Shown one piece after another: positions 9,120 through 17,795 of a stretch of DNA of 64,000 nt. The stretch's first letter is position 1. Each line of letters opens with the position of its first letter. The stretch is from Anaerolineales bacterium (GTDB taxonomy: Bacteria > Chloroflexota > Anaerolineae > Aggregatilineales > J027). Location of the stretch: assembly GCA_020634155.1 (NCBI GenBank), contig JACKCI010000001.1:1550001-1614000 (forward strand), written 5' to 3'. The notes beneath the pieces are model-generated. The model did no database searches. It was not told where the DNA came from and saw only the letters and a list, made by a program, of their open reading frames with translations. The position numbers and the translations under genes were made by a program.

Positions 9120-10163
9120 TTAGCTTAGAAAGCCCTCTAGGAGCTTTTCTGCCAACAGGCCATTGGCTTCCACATTATAGCCCCCCTCTTGCACAAAGAG
9201 GGTCGGGAGGCCCATCTCAGCGATGGCCTTGCCGATGTAAACATAATCATCCAATTGCAGGCCAAAGTGACAGTTAGGGTCATCTTCAAAGGTATCAAGG
9301 CCGACAGGAATGACAAGGGCGCTCGGCTCAAAGGCGGCGGCTTTTTCAATCATCTCATGCACAGCTTGGCGATAGGTTGAGCCATCAGTTCCCAAGGGCA
9401 AGGGGATGTTGTGGGTGGCATGGATAGCCTCGCTCCCGCCGATTTCATCCGCAAAGCCGGAATAATAGGGATACTCGAAGGTTGGGTCAGCGTGCAGCGA
9501 ACCCGTGAAAACGTCGGGGTCATCCCAAAAGATGTGCTGGGTGCCGTTACCATGATGATAGTCGATGTCGATGATGGCAACCCGCCCCAACTCGCGCAGG
9601 CGATTGACCGCAAGGGCAGCGTTGTTCAGATAACAATAGCCCCCAACAAAATCATAGCCCGCGTGGTGACCGGGCGGACGGCACAGGGCATAGACGGCGC
9701 TGGCTTGGCCTTCTAGAACTTGGGCGGCTCCGGTAGCAGCGACAGTGGCGGAATAGAGGGCGGCTTGCCATGTGCCTTTGCCGATAGGGGCAAAAACATC
9801 AAAGGTGTAGTAGCCCAATTGCCCCACCATGCTATCGCGGAGACGATTCATGTGGCGGCGGGCCGGAAAAACCTCTGGGTAGAGGTAGCCATGATCTGGC
9901 AGCGGGCTATGCCAGTATTGTTCAAGGTTGGTGGAGATTTCCCGCAAAAATTCGACGAAGCCCTCATCGTGAACAGCCATAAGGGATTCAAGGCTGAGGG
10001 GGGTGTGGGGTTCGATAACTTCAACACCCGCCTGCCCCGCCAAATGGTGATAGATTTGGTCAGCGCGGGCGGGCATTTCGGGGTAAGGCATCATGTCACC
10101 TTGGGCGTATTCGGTTGGGGGGTCATGCAGTTGATGCTGCGATGCGTAAATCAGTTGAATCAT
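9120..10163 (-). CDS. Acetylpolyamine amidohydrolase (histone deacetylase superfamily)
   Basis: A zinc-dependent deacetylase of 347 residues. Its motifs follow the arginase/HDAC fold: CRPPGHHAGY with catalytic His166-His167, IIDIDYHHGNGTQ with zinc ligands Asp201 and His203, GLDTFEDDP with third ligand Asp290, and the transition-state tyrosine Tyr329 in EGGYN. GFADEIGGSEA and GGYCYLNNAA match bacterial acetylpolyamine amidohydrolases such as the Mycoplana ramosa enzyme, which remove acetyl groups from acetylputrescine and acetylspermidine. It lies 3 bp after potA of the minus-strand polyamine importer, so imported acetylpolyamine is the likely substrate. Acetoin-utilisation (AcuC-like) or other deacetylase activity is less likely in this setting. 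Confidence 0.88.
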   Translation of the reverse strand: MIQLIYASQHQLHDPPTEYAQGDMMPYPEMPARADQIYHHLAGQAGVEVIEPHTPLSLESLMAVHDEGFVEFLREISTNLEQYWHSPLPDHGYLYPEVFPARRHMNRLRDSMVGQLGYYTFDVFAPIGKGTWQAALYSATVAATGAAQVLEGQASAVYALCRPPGHHAGYDFVGGYCYLNNAALAVNRLRELGRVAIIDIDYHHGNGTQHIFWDDPDVFTGSLHADPTFEYPYYSGFADEIGGSEAIHATHNIPLPLGTDGSTYRQAVHEMIEKAAAFEPSALVIPVGLDTFEDDPNCHFGLQLDDYVYIGKAIAEMGLPTLFVQEGGYNVEANGLLAEKLLEGFLS

Positions 10164-10166
10164 GCT

Positions 10167-11339
10167 TTAGTCCACCAATACGCGGGCGTTTTGCTGCATC
10201 CAATAGACGTAGACTTGTTGACCCGCTTCAAAACGTTGATCGATTTCGCGGTTGAAGTTCTGGGTGCGGATAATAACATCGACGCTATGCCCATTCAAGC
10301 CGAGTTGCACACAATGGCGCATATCGGTGCCGATGAAGGTCGAACTCTTCAAAATACCCGGAATGAGGGTGGTTGAAGGGTCGCCAACCGTGCGATTGAC
10401 TAAATCGTTGACATCGGCCTCCCAAAATTCGCTGCGGTAGTTGCCTTGAGTGGGGAGCAAAGTCAGCTTTTCAGGGCGGATGGCGATGGTGACATCACTG
10501 CCCACCGAGGGGCGAACATGGTTGAGAGTAGCCCCCACCGTGTGACCAGTGCGGAGGCGCACGACACCTGCGTCTTGGCGCTCTTCGAGGATTTCACCAG
10601 AGAGGAAGTTGGTCTCGCCAATGAAGTCCGCCACAAAACGACGATGCGGATTCTCGTAAATCTCATCGGGGGTGCCAACCTGCAAAACATGGCCTTGATC
10701 CATGACAGCAATGCGGTCAGCCATCGTGAGGGCTTCCTCTTGGTCATGGGTCACATAGATAAAGGTGATGCCAAGCTGACTCTGCATCTCCTTGAGTTCA
10801 AATTGCATGGCCTTACGGAGCTTGAGGTCTAAGGCACCGAGCGGCTCATCTAGTAGCAGCACCGCGGGGCGCTTGACCAAGGCGCGGGCAAGGGCCACCC
10901 GTTGCTGCTGACCACCCGATAGCTCAGTCGGTTTGCGGTCAGAGAGGTGGTCAAGGCGCACCAATTCAAGCATCTCGTGGGCACGGCTGCGGATAGTCTG
11001 ACGGTCAAGGCGTTCCATCTCTAACCCAAACATGACGTTATGCAGAACACTCATGTGCGGAAAGAGCGCATAGTCTTGGAAGACGGTGTTCACAGGGCGA
11101 TGAAACGGCGGGATATGCTGCATGGCCTTCCCACGAATCAGCAATTCACCAGAGGTAGCCTTTTCAAAGCCTGCAATAATCCGTAGGGTGGTGGTCTTGC
11201 CACACCCACTGGGGCCTAGTAGGGCAAAAAACTCCCCACTTTCAACCTGTAAGGAAACGTTATCAACCGCCACCGTTGAACGGTCTTTCCGACGGGCGGA
11301 AAACGTTTTGGTGATGTTCTTCAGTTCAACATCAATCAT
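10167..11339 (-). CDS. potA: Spermidine/putrescine ABC transporter ATP-binding protein PotA (copy 2)
   Basis: Second polyamine importer ATPase, 390 residues from the ATG at 11339. AAGGGG precedes that start at normal spacing, whereas a longer frame back to 11381 has no support. Walker A is GPSGCGKTT (residues 42-50), and signature LSGGQQQRVALARAL, Walker B AVLLLDEPLGALD and H-loop VTHDQEEALTMADRIAV are intact. The C-terminal TOBE region is present. It is closely similar to copy 1 across the nucleotide-binding domain but diverges in the last third. Here the gene order is potBC-potD-potA-deacetylase, unlike copy 1, so the two operons are not a simple inverted duplication. Confidence 0.93.
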   Translation of the reverse strand: MIDVELKNITKTFSARRKDRSTVAVDNVSLQVESGEFFALLGPSGCGKTTTLRIIAGFEKATSGELLIRGKAMQHIPPFHRPVNTVFQDYALFPHMSVLHNVMFGLEMERLDRQTIRSRAHEMLELVRLDHLSDRKPTELSGGQQQRVALARALVKRPAVLLLDEPLGALDLKLRKAMQFELKEMQSQLGITFIYVTHDQEEALTMADRIAVMDQGHVLQVGTPDEIYENPHRRFVADFIGETNFLSGEILEERQDAGVVRLRTGHTVGATLNHVRPSVGSDVTIAIRPEKLTLLPTQGNYRSEFWEADVNDLVNRTVGDPSTTLIPGILKSSTFIGTDMRHCVQLGLNGHSVDVIIRTQNFNREIDQRFEAGQQVYVYWMQQNARVLVD

Positions 11340-11429
11340 GGTCAACGACCCCTTAAAAACAGGCCGACACATGATGGGCACATGTATCGGCTGTATATGC
11401 TAAACGGACGAAAAAAGTACGACTCAGGT

Positions 11430-12533
11430 TCATTCACCAACCATCAAGGAAACTTCGTCCCACGCATCGAGGCGGTCGAGTTCACCTTCGGGATTTTGGG
11501 TGATATAGAACAAGCGCTCAATGGTCTCCGGCTCAAGATAAATAACGCCATTTTCCAGATAAGATGGGTCAATCAAGCCCATATCAATGGAAACTTGATT
11601 GGGTGAGGCATAGCCAATCTCATTGGCATTCGCGGCACCGACGACTGGATCCAGCATGTAGTCGATAAAGGCATGGGCCAACTCGGGATTGCGTGCGCCC
11701 GTTGGAATGGTCATGGTATCAACGTAGATATTGCCACCCTCTTCAGGAATAGCATAGGCGAAATCGTCGCACTCGCAGTTGGTCAAGATTTGGAAGAGTT
11801 CGCCACTGTAGCCAACGATAATATCGACCTCACCAGTTTCAAGCAGGAAGGTACCATCAGACGCAGCAATCGTGCGGACATTGCCACCCTTGTCAATCAA
11901 ATAATCGCGGGCTTCGGCAATTTCATCGGAGTCAACCGAGTTGGGGTCATGCCCATTCATCAAGAGCGCCACGCCAAGCATAACCGTCGGCTCATCCATC
12001 CATGCGACCGGGCCATCATAATCGAACAAATCGTTCCAACTGGTAATCTCATCCACGCGCTCTACATTATAGGAAATACCCGTAGACCCCCACAGATACG
12101 GCACCGAGTAGACGTTTCCGGGGTCATAGGCGGGGTCTTTGAACTCATCACCGATATTGGCAAAGTTGGGGATAAGGTCAAGGTCAAGCGGCTCTAGCAA
12201 GTCTTCTTCGCCCATCAGGGTAACCATAAAGTCACTGAGAAAGACAACATCGAAACCGGGGTTGCCTTCACGCAGGCGAGTAAAAACGGCCTCGGTCGTG
12301 TCGTAGGTGTCATAGACGACTTTGACATCGCACAATTCCTCAAAGTTCGGGATAGCGGCCTCAGAGATGTAGAGCGACCAGTTAAAGACGTTGAGTTGTT
12401 GGCCCGCAAATTCTTCAGGGCAAACCCATCCAATATCTGAAGCATCTTGGGCTTGGGCGGGCATAGGCACCACATTGACGCTCAAGACAACAAAGGCCAA
12501 CAGTAATGGCAAGATCAAAAGTTTGCGTGTCAT
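11430..12533 (-). CDS. potD: Polyamine-binding protein PotD (copy 2), exported
   Basis: A 367-residue binding protein with a signal peptide ending PAQAQDAS (about residue 29). LNVFNWSLYISEAAIPNFEE, GNPGFDVVFLSDFM and DDFAYAIPEEGGNIYVDTMTIP align with PotD copy 1. Four cysteine positions (WVCPE, EELCDV, NCEC) are shared with copy 1. It sits between the fused permease and the ATPase in the minus-strand operon. Sequence around the binding cleft differs from copy 1 (VVWVDNLAIP versus NIYVDTMTIP), which suggests a different polyamine preference. Because the operon ends in an acetylpolyamine deacetylase, acetylated polyamines are candidates, but this is inference. Confidence 0.92.
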   Translation of the reverse strand: MTRKLLILPLLLAFVVLSVNVVPMPAQAQDASDIGWVCPEEFAGQQLNVFNWSLYISEAAIPNFEELCDVKVVYDTYDTTEAVFTRLREGNPGFDVVFLSDFMVTLMGEEDLLEPLDLDLIPNFANIGDEFKDPAYDPGNVYSVPYLWGSTGISYNVERVDEITSWNDLFDYDGPVAWMDEPTVMLGVALLMNGHDPNSVDSDEIAEARDYLIDKGGNVRTIAASDGTFLLETGEVDIIVGYSGELFQILTNCECDDFAYAIPEEGGNIYVDTMTIPTGARNPELAHAFIDYMLDPVVGAANANEIGYASPNQVSIDMGLIDPSYLENGVIYLEPETIERLFYITQNPEGELDRLDAWDEVSLMVGE

Positions 12534-12582
12534 GTCGAATCCCCTCCTATGACACTAGACTAGGCCTAAATGGTTCGTCTCC

Positions 12583-14541
12583 CTAAGCAGGAAACAGAAA
12601 GCGCACAACCGAGCGCAATCGACGGAGTGACTTTCCAAGCTTGATGCGAGACCAACCCGAATCAGGCCGTTGTAAAAAGAGTGAAAGTGAAACGAGTAAC
12701 GCGGAGGCCACAATCATTAAGGTGGACATGGCGTTAATCTCGGGTGTAATCGTCAGTTTGAGCAAGCCGTAGACGTACATGGTCAGGGTGGTAGTACCAA
12801 TCCCCGACGTAAAGAAGCTAATCACATAGTCATCTAGCGACATGGTGAAGACCAGCAACGCCCCCGCCACAATACCGGGCAAGGCCAAGGGGAAGGTTAC
12901 CCGCCAGAAAGTGCGCCAATTATTGGCCCCAAGGTCTTGGGCAGCTTCCTCCCAGTTCTTGCTCATATTGGCAAGACGGGCGCTCACGACAATTGCCACA
13001 TAGGAGATGCTAAAGGTCACATGGGCAATAATCATGGTGGTAAAACCGAAGGTCAAGGTCAAGTGGCCGCCCAACTGCTCATTAAGATAGGTAAAGCTAC
13101 GGTTGAAGAACATCAGCAATGAGATGCCGAAAGCAATTTCAGGGATAGCAACCGTCAGATAGAGCAGACCTTGCAGCCAGCGCTTGCCGATGAAGTTGCT
13201 CCGCACAAGGCTGATGGCAGTTAGGGTGCCGATGATGGTGGCGATAATGGTGGCAGGTACCGCAATCCGCATAGAGTTGGTCAAGGATTGCAGCATTTGG
13301 TCAGTGGAGAAGCGAGCATCGCTCCCAACCGCGTTGGTGATGATATTGTCATACCAGCGCGTGGTGAAGCCATGCCATGTGGCTACCGAGCGTGAGTCAT
13401 TGAAGGAAAAGGCAATCAAGACCACGATAGGTATCCAGAGGAAGATATAGCTGGCAATCGGTACTAAGAGCAGCGCAGCCTGTCCGGTATAGCGCAAGGC
13501 CATATCCCGCCGCAAGCGCCATTGATCGGACAGCCAGAAGCGCAGGCGCCATTGGGAGACACGATTAAGGGCGCTCTCATCGCCTTCACCGATAACAGCA
13601 GCAAGGGAAAACAAAGGAATAGCTCCCGCGATTTTACGGCGGATGGAAAGTCGGTGGGTGGTGGCACTAGGGGTGCCATACATGCGGCCTTCGACCAAGG
13701 CCAGATAGATTAACATGCCGATTGCAACAAGACCAATCAGCACCATAGAAGCAGCGGCCCCACGCGGCCAATGGCCTGTACCCCGGAAGTTGCGCTCAAT
13801 CAAATTGCCGATCATGCGGCCTTCGGTGCCACCCAACATATCGGGGGTCACAAAAGCTCCAATGGATGGGATAAAGACGAGGATGCAACCCGCAATAACT
13901 CCCGGCATCGTCAGCGGCAAGAGAATGCGACGGAAGATAACCCAATCATTGCCACCAAGATCATAGCCCGCTTGGAGGAGTTGGTTATTGAAGCGGGCAA
14001 GAGATGCATAAATAGGCAGTACCATGTAGGGCAGATAGCCATAAACCATGCCAATAATCACGGCATCACGGGTCAGCAATATCTCCAAGGGGGTCGTAAT
14101 CACCTGCAATTCGAGTAGAACGGTATTGAGGATGCCCTCTTTTGCCAATAGTACCCGCCAAGCGTAAGTCCTGACCAAGAAATTCGTCCAAAAAGGCAGA
14201 ATCACCAAGAACAACATGAAGTTTCGCATCGCAGCGCGGCGGCGGGTGGTGATATAAAAGGCAAGTGGGTAACCAATCAGCAAACAGATAACCGTTGTAT
14301 AGAGGGCGATCATGATGGAGCGTTCAAAAATAGGCCCGTAAATATCACCCGTGACATAAGTATAGTTTTCAGTTGTGAGTGGGAGTTGGATTTTCCCACG
14401 CAAGCCGCGTGTATGGAAGCTGACCACCAGAACAATCAGCAACGGTATGACAAAAAAGAGAATAAGCCACAACGTCGCTGGAAGGGCCAGTAACGCGCCG
14501 CGTGTTTGAAAGCGAGGAAGGCTGCGCTTGATTTTGTTCAT
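12583..14541 (-). CDS. Fused PotB-PotC polyamine ABC transporter permease (copy 2)
   Basis: A 652-residue two-in-one permease with the same architecture as copy 1. The first EAA loop reads AGYDLGGNDWVIFRRILLPLTMPG and the second EEAAQDLGANNWRTFWRVT. Each half has about six hydrophobic segments. The linker again carries basic and amphipathic sequence (SDQWRLRRDMALRY, compare SQIWRIRRDMAIRW in copy 1), which shows that the fusion joint itself is conserved and predates the duplication. It is the first gene of the minus-strand operon. The ATG at 14541 has only a weak ribosome site nearby. The 208 bp between this start and the next gene at 14750 hold no gene; presumably they contain its promoter, which I could not pin down. 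Confidence 0.92.
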   Translation of the reverse strand: MNKIKRSLPRFQTRGALLALPATLWLILFFVIPLLIVLVVSFHTRGLRGKIQLPLTTENYTYVTGDIYGPIFERSIMIALYTTVICLLIGYPLAFYITTRRRAAMRNFMLFLVILPFWTNFLVRTYAWRVLLAKEGILNTVLLELQVITTPLEILLTRDAVIIGMVYGYLPYMVLPIYASLARFNNQLLQAGYDLGGNDWVIFRRILLPLTMPGVIAGCILVFIPSIGAFVTPDMLGGTEGRMIGNLIERNFRGTGHWPRGAAASMVLIGLVAIGMLIYLALVEGRMYGTPSATTHRLSIRRKIAGAIPLFSLAAVIGEGDESALNRVSQWRLRFWLSDQWRLRRDMALRYTGQAALLLVPIASYIFLWIPIVVLIAFSFNDSRSVATWHGFTTRWYDNIITNAVGSDARFSTDQMLQSLTNSMRIAVPATIIATIIGTLTAISLVRSNFIGKRWLQGLLYLTVAIPEIAFGISLLMFFNRSFTYLNEQLGGHLTLTFGFTTMIIAHVTFSISYVAIVVSARLANMSKNWEEAAQDLGANNWRTFWRVTFPLALPGIVAGALLVFTMSLDDYVISFFTSGIGTTTLTMYVYGLLKLTITPEINAMSTLMIVASALLVSLSLFLQRPDSGWSRIKLGKSLRRLRSVVRFLFPA

Positions 14542-14749
14542 CTACTGTCAATACCAACTAGTATGATAGCACATACAGAGTTACCTTTCCGGCTTGGCCT
14601 TTTTTCAGGAGGTTACGCTACCTAACAATTTAGCACTATCTAGCGAAAAATCAAGAGCCTTTTACAAATGGCTTGGGCGTGCGGTTGGTTTTAGTTGATG
14701 ATAAGCCAAATACATAGGATAAATTAATGATAAAGTTTTGCTTCAATTT

Positions 14750-15289
14750 CTATCGTTCTGGCACATATTCCCCAAATCCCTGCCAGCGCGGGGTGCCAAT
14801 GGGGATAATCGAGCCGACGAGATTGGCTGCATGATATTCCACCCACTCGACCTGCATAGTGGGTGATAGCCGCCAACGCGCATCATCCCGCGAGGCCAGC
14901 AGCAGGGTTAGGCCGTCGTTAAAGTAGAGATAAGCCACCACAATAGGGTGATAGTGACCCACCTGCCCCGCCAAGCGGTACTCCATCTGCACATGCGAAG
15001 GCGGCCCCCATCGTGCGATGACATCTCCCAAGCGCAGGGGTTTAGTGATGCGGAGGGCCGTGTAGCTGACGGCAGTGTGGGTGGTATTCAAACTGACGAC
15101 AGCATCACAGATAGGGTCGGTGTTGGGAGCGCAGGGGTGCAAGTCAGTGATGTTGATGTTAGCAGGGCGCAGGCGCTCATCATCTAAAAAGGCGGCGGGT
15201 GACTGCTCCCTTGCCCCGACCCAGCGGCTGAGATGAAAAGCACTCCAACTCAAGGCCAAGGTCAACAGCAACAGCACCCCGCGCTTCAT
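14750..15289 (-). CDS. Uncharacterised exported or membrane-anchored protein
   Basis: A 179-residue protein of unrecognised family. The start at 15289 is chosen because its ATGA overlaps the stop of the upstream debranching enzyme by 4 bp; the frame is open further but would run deep inside that gene. The N-terminus is a signal anchor (MKRGVLLLLTLALSWSAF). The rest is soluble, with two cysteines in HPCAPNTDPICDAV that could pair outside the cell. LRLGDVIARWGPPSHVQMEYR recalls short lipoprotein-like domains of unknown function. Coupling to the debranching enzyme suggests co-expression, not necessarily a role in glycogen. No catalytic motif is visible. Confidence 0.65.
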   Translation of the reverse strand: MKRGVLLLLTLALSWSAFHLSRWVGAREQSPAAFLDDERLRPANINITDLHPCAPNTDPICDAVVSLNTTHTAVSYTALRITKPLRLGDVIARWGPPSHVQMEYRLAGQVGHYHPIVVAYLYFNDGLTLLLASRDDARWRLSPTMQVEWVEYHAANLVGSIIPIGTPRWQGFGEYVPER

Positions 15290-17286
15290 GATTGGTGACG
15301 CTGGACATCCCACCAGACGCGCAAAACCTCCGCCACGCTCCATGCTTGGGCAATGGCCCCCCGCGGGCGGAAGGGTGCATTCCCGTCGCATATCTCGCCA
15401 ATGGTACCAATACCTTGGTCAAAGAGGTGAGAGGAGAAGGGTTCAATAAAACTGAGAGCCGTCTGGGGGTCATGATAAACAGCGAGGTGAGCGCTGGCAA
15501 AGGGGCCAATCAACCATGCCCATACCGTGCCTTGATGATAAGCCCCATCACGCTCTGGGGTATTGCCGCCATAGTTGCCGACAAATTGGGGGTCGTTATA
15601 ACTCAGGGTACGCAGGCCCCCCGATGTCAATAGCTCGGCGGCGCAACGGTCAACCACCTGCTTGGCCCGTTCATCGTCGGTCAGCACACGGAAGGGCAAG
15701 CTCAAAGCGAGGAGTTGATTGGGGCGCAGGGTGTCATCCTTGGGGTCGATGACATCATAGAGATAGCCCTTTTTCTCTGACCAGAAGCGGCTATTGAAGC
15801 TCTGGAGGACTTGGTCGGCCTTGTCGCTATAGAGTTGAGCAGGCTGCTTGAGGCGCTCGGCAAACTCGGCCATGATGCGAAGGGCGTTATACCACAACGC
15901 ATTGACCTCAACGGCCTTGCCGATGCGGGGCGTAACCACCCACTCGTTGACCTTGGCATCCATCCATGTCAGTTGGGAGCCTGTTTCGCCACCAGTAAGC
16001 AGGCCGTCTTGGGAGTCTTCTGCGATTTTGTAACGGGTGCCGCGATGGTACCAGTCGATAATCTCAGTCATGACTGGGTACATCTCGCGCAAGAAGTTAA
16101 GGTCATCGGGCCTTTCGCGCATATAGGCCCATACTGCGATGATGAACCACAAAGCGGCATCAATCGAGTTATAACTCGGCTCCCCGTTGTCGTCGGAGAG
16201 CGTGTTGGGGAGCATGCCTTGGTTGATATATCGGCTAAAGGTACGTAAGACCTTGGCAGTCAATTCATGGCGTCCTAGCACAGCAGTTAAGCCTGTTAAA
16301 CTTGCCATCGTATCGCGGCCCCACACCCCAAACCAAGGATAACCACCGATGATATAGGCGTCATCCTCAAGGGCCACCATGAACTGGTCAGCCGCGCCTA
16401 TCAACTGCTGAATCCAATCGGGGGCCGTTTCGCTATGTGCTAGACGAATTAACCCGCGCTGGCGTTCCTGTTCTTTGGCAAGTGCTGTCTGCCACGTCTC
16501 AGGGATGTGGGTCTCGAAGGTGGCAGCAAGGCAGAAGGTCTCACCGGGATTGAGGGTGCCTTCAAGGGTGCCAGCGTGATAGAGGTCTTCTTCAGCCTTC
16601 AGGCCACGTCCTTTTTCCTCGCGCAATAGGAAATTCCACCACCAATCACCGGGAGTAAAGCGCACCGTATTGGGGGTGATGAGGCGATAGGGTTGAGGGA
16701 CGGTCTCATATGTAGGGGTGCCGAGATATTGGGCAGGCAGGATATCTAAGCCAAGGCCTTCGCCCCAAGGCGAGGGAATAGCCGTAATCGTGATGCGCGG
16801 GCCACCCGCCGTGATGTCATGATGGGAGCGATAGGTTATCAAGGGCTTGACGATAAGGCGGACGGGTTCAGTACCGCGCTGGTAGTGCCATGTGATGTAA
16901 GTCGTATTTTCGCCATGCGCCATCCAAATGCGCTGCTCAATGATGACTCCACCAATCGCCCAACGAAAAACGGGCATGGCTCCTTCTAGACGAAAATGCT
17001 CAAGGTTGTTATAGCCATCAGGTAAGACCACACCCGCCGTCCATTCGTGGGTGGTGATAGGTACGCGGCGATTCTGGATTTCGACCCACGTATCTGCTGC
17101 CGCCAGCAAGAGATGGCGCTGGGTGGGTGGCTGGAGGGGTACCACCAGTAAACCATGATAGCGGCGGGTACGTGCGCCAGCGGCGGTACCCATTGCATAG
17201 CCCCCTAGCCCATTGGTGACAAGCCACTCGCGCTCTAATGCCATGTCGCGGATCCCCGTGATATGTCGGCCCAATTGAATAGCCAT
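15286..17286 (-). CDS. Glycogen debranching enzyme, archaeal/bacterial GH133 type
   Basis: A 666-residue protein with the two-part architecture of the GDE N-terminal beta-sandwich domain (MALEREWLVTNGLGGYAMGT, TRRYHGLLV) followed by an (alpha/alpha)6 amylo-alpha-1,6-glucosidase domain (about 290-660). WFGVWGRDTMASLTGL, GLLTGGETGSQLTWMDAKVNEWVVTPRIGKAVEVNALWYNA and GAYHQGTVWAWLIGPF are the conserved family blocks with the acidic catalytic residues. It hydrolyses alpha-1,6 branches of glycogen in the cytoplasm. It lies downstream of a small CBM48 protein on the same strand, with a terminator between them, and the branching enzyme glgB is at 25.9 kb, so glycogen functions are dispersed but near. 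Confidence 0.92.
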   Translation of the reverse strand: MAIQLGRHITGIRDMALEREWLVTNGLGGYAMGTAAGARTRRYHGLLVVPLQPPTQRHLLLAAADTWVEIQNRRVPITTHEWTAGVVLPDGYNNLEHFRLEGAMPVFRWAIGGVIIEQRIWMAHGENTTYITWHYQRGTEPVRLIVKPLITYRSHHDITAGGPRITITAIPSPWGEGLGLDILPAQYLGTPTYETVPQPYRLITPNTVRFTPGDWWWNFLLREEKGRGLKAEEDLYHAGTLEGTLNPGETFCLAATFETHIPETWQTALAKEQERQRGLIRLAHSETAPDWIQQLIGAADQFMVALEDDAYIIGGYPWFGVWGRDTMASLTGLTAVLGRHELTAKVLRTFSRYINQGMLPNTLSDDNGEPSYNSIDAALWFIIAVWAYMRERPDDLNFLREMYPVMTEIIDWYHRGTRYKIAEDSQDGLLTGGETGSQLTWMDAKVNEWVVTPRIGKAVEVNALWYNALRIMAEFAERLKQPAQLYSDKADQVLQSFNSRFWSEKKGYLYDVIDPKDDTLRPNQLLALSLPFRVLTDDERAKQVVDRCAAELLTSGGLRTLSYNDPQFVGNYGGNTPERDGAYHQGTVWAWLIGPFASAHLAVYHDPQTALSFIEPFSSHLFDQGIGTIGEICDGNAPFRPRGAIAQAWSVAEVLRVWWDVQRHQS

Positions 17287-17306
17287 TGACTCCCCCTTAC
17301 CTAAAC

Positions 17307-17344
17307 AAAAAATCGCTCACTGCCTATCATAGCAGCGAGCGATT
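17307..17344 (-). terminator. Terminator between CBM48 gene and debranching enzyme
   Basis: On the minus strand AATCGCTC and CTGC pair with GGCAG and GAGCGATT around a short loop, followed directly by TTTTT. It would end transcripts from the CBM48 gene, so the debranching enzyme probably has a separate start or relies on read-through. Confidence 0.75.
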
Positions 17345-17368
17345 GTTCCGCCAAAGAATTGATCGGTA

Positions 17369-17698
17369 TTAGCTTTGAGGAGGGGTTGTCGAGACAACCG
17401 AGTTATCCCCACTAAAAGGATTCGGGACGTAACGATCAGCGTGCCAATCGTTGTGCCATTCACCCTCATTAACCAAATAACGGAACTGATAGTCCTTATT
17501 GAGTTCGAGGTCTAGCGTAATCTCAAAATTGCGCCCGGCCTTGGTCTCTTTTTTGTCCAAGGGAGTCGAAGTTTCATTCCAGTCGTTAAAGTCACCGACT
17601 AAGAAGGCGCGTTCAACGTCCGTTGCCAGCGCTTCGGGCAACACAAAGGTGACTTTGCACTTGGTCTTCAGAAACTTTTTCTTAATCATGAGAAACAA
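17369..17698 (-). CDS. Stand-alone CBM48 / isoamylase early-set domain protein
   Basis: A 109-residue protein made of a single CBM48/AMPK-beta-like glycogen-binding fold: CKVTFVLPEALATDVERAFLVGDFNDWNETSTPL, then FEITLDLELNKDYQFRYLVNEGEWHNDW. FNDWN and the WHND tryptophans are typical sugar-binding positions. The N-terminus is short and lysine-rich, without a signal peptide, so it is cytoplasmic. The start is a TTG at 17698 placed 4 nt after AGGAG; an ATG three codons downstream (17689) is the alternative. It probably tethers a partner to glycogen or senses glycogen. Similar single-domain proteins occur widely in environmental bacteria but the function is not established. Confidence 0.82.
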   Translation of the reverse strand: MFLMIKKKFLKTKCKVTFVLPEALATDVERAFLVGDFNDWNETSTPLDKKETKAGRNFEITLDLELNKDYQFRYLVNEGEWHNDWHADRYVPNPFSGDNSVVSTTPPQS

Positions 17699-17795
17699 AT
17701 TGCTCCTGCAATTGGTTTACTGGATTTGCCAGCCACTATAAAGGGCGGGTTTAGCCTTGTCAATACAAATCGTACTTTCGCACCAATTGTCGAAA

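Noticed and set aside
9720..10376. A 218-residue plus-strand open frame
   Set aside because: Antisense to the acetylpolyamine amidohydrolase and potA; no ribosome site or motif.
278..14541. Simple inverted duplication of one pot operon
   Set aside because: Gene order differs (A-enzymes-BC-D versus BC-D-A-deacetylase) and the paralogues are well diverged, so a recent duplication is not supported.
14542..14749. Promoter for the minus-strand pot operon
   Set aside because: A TTGACA occurs at about 14546-14551 on the minus strand, but it is too close to the start codon to be a usable -35 box. No convincing pair was found.
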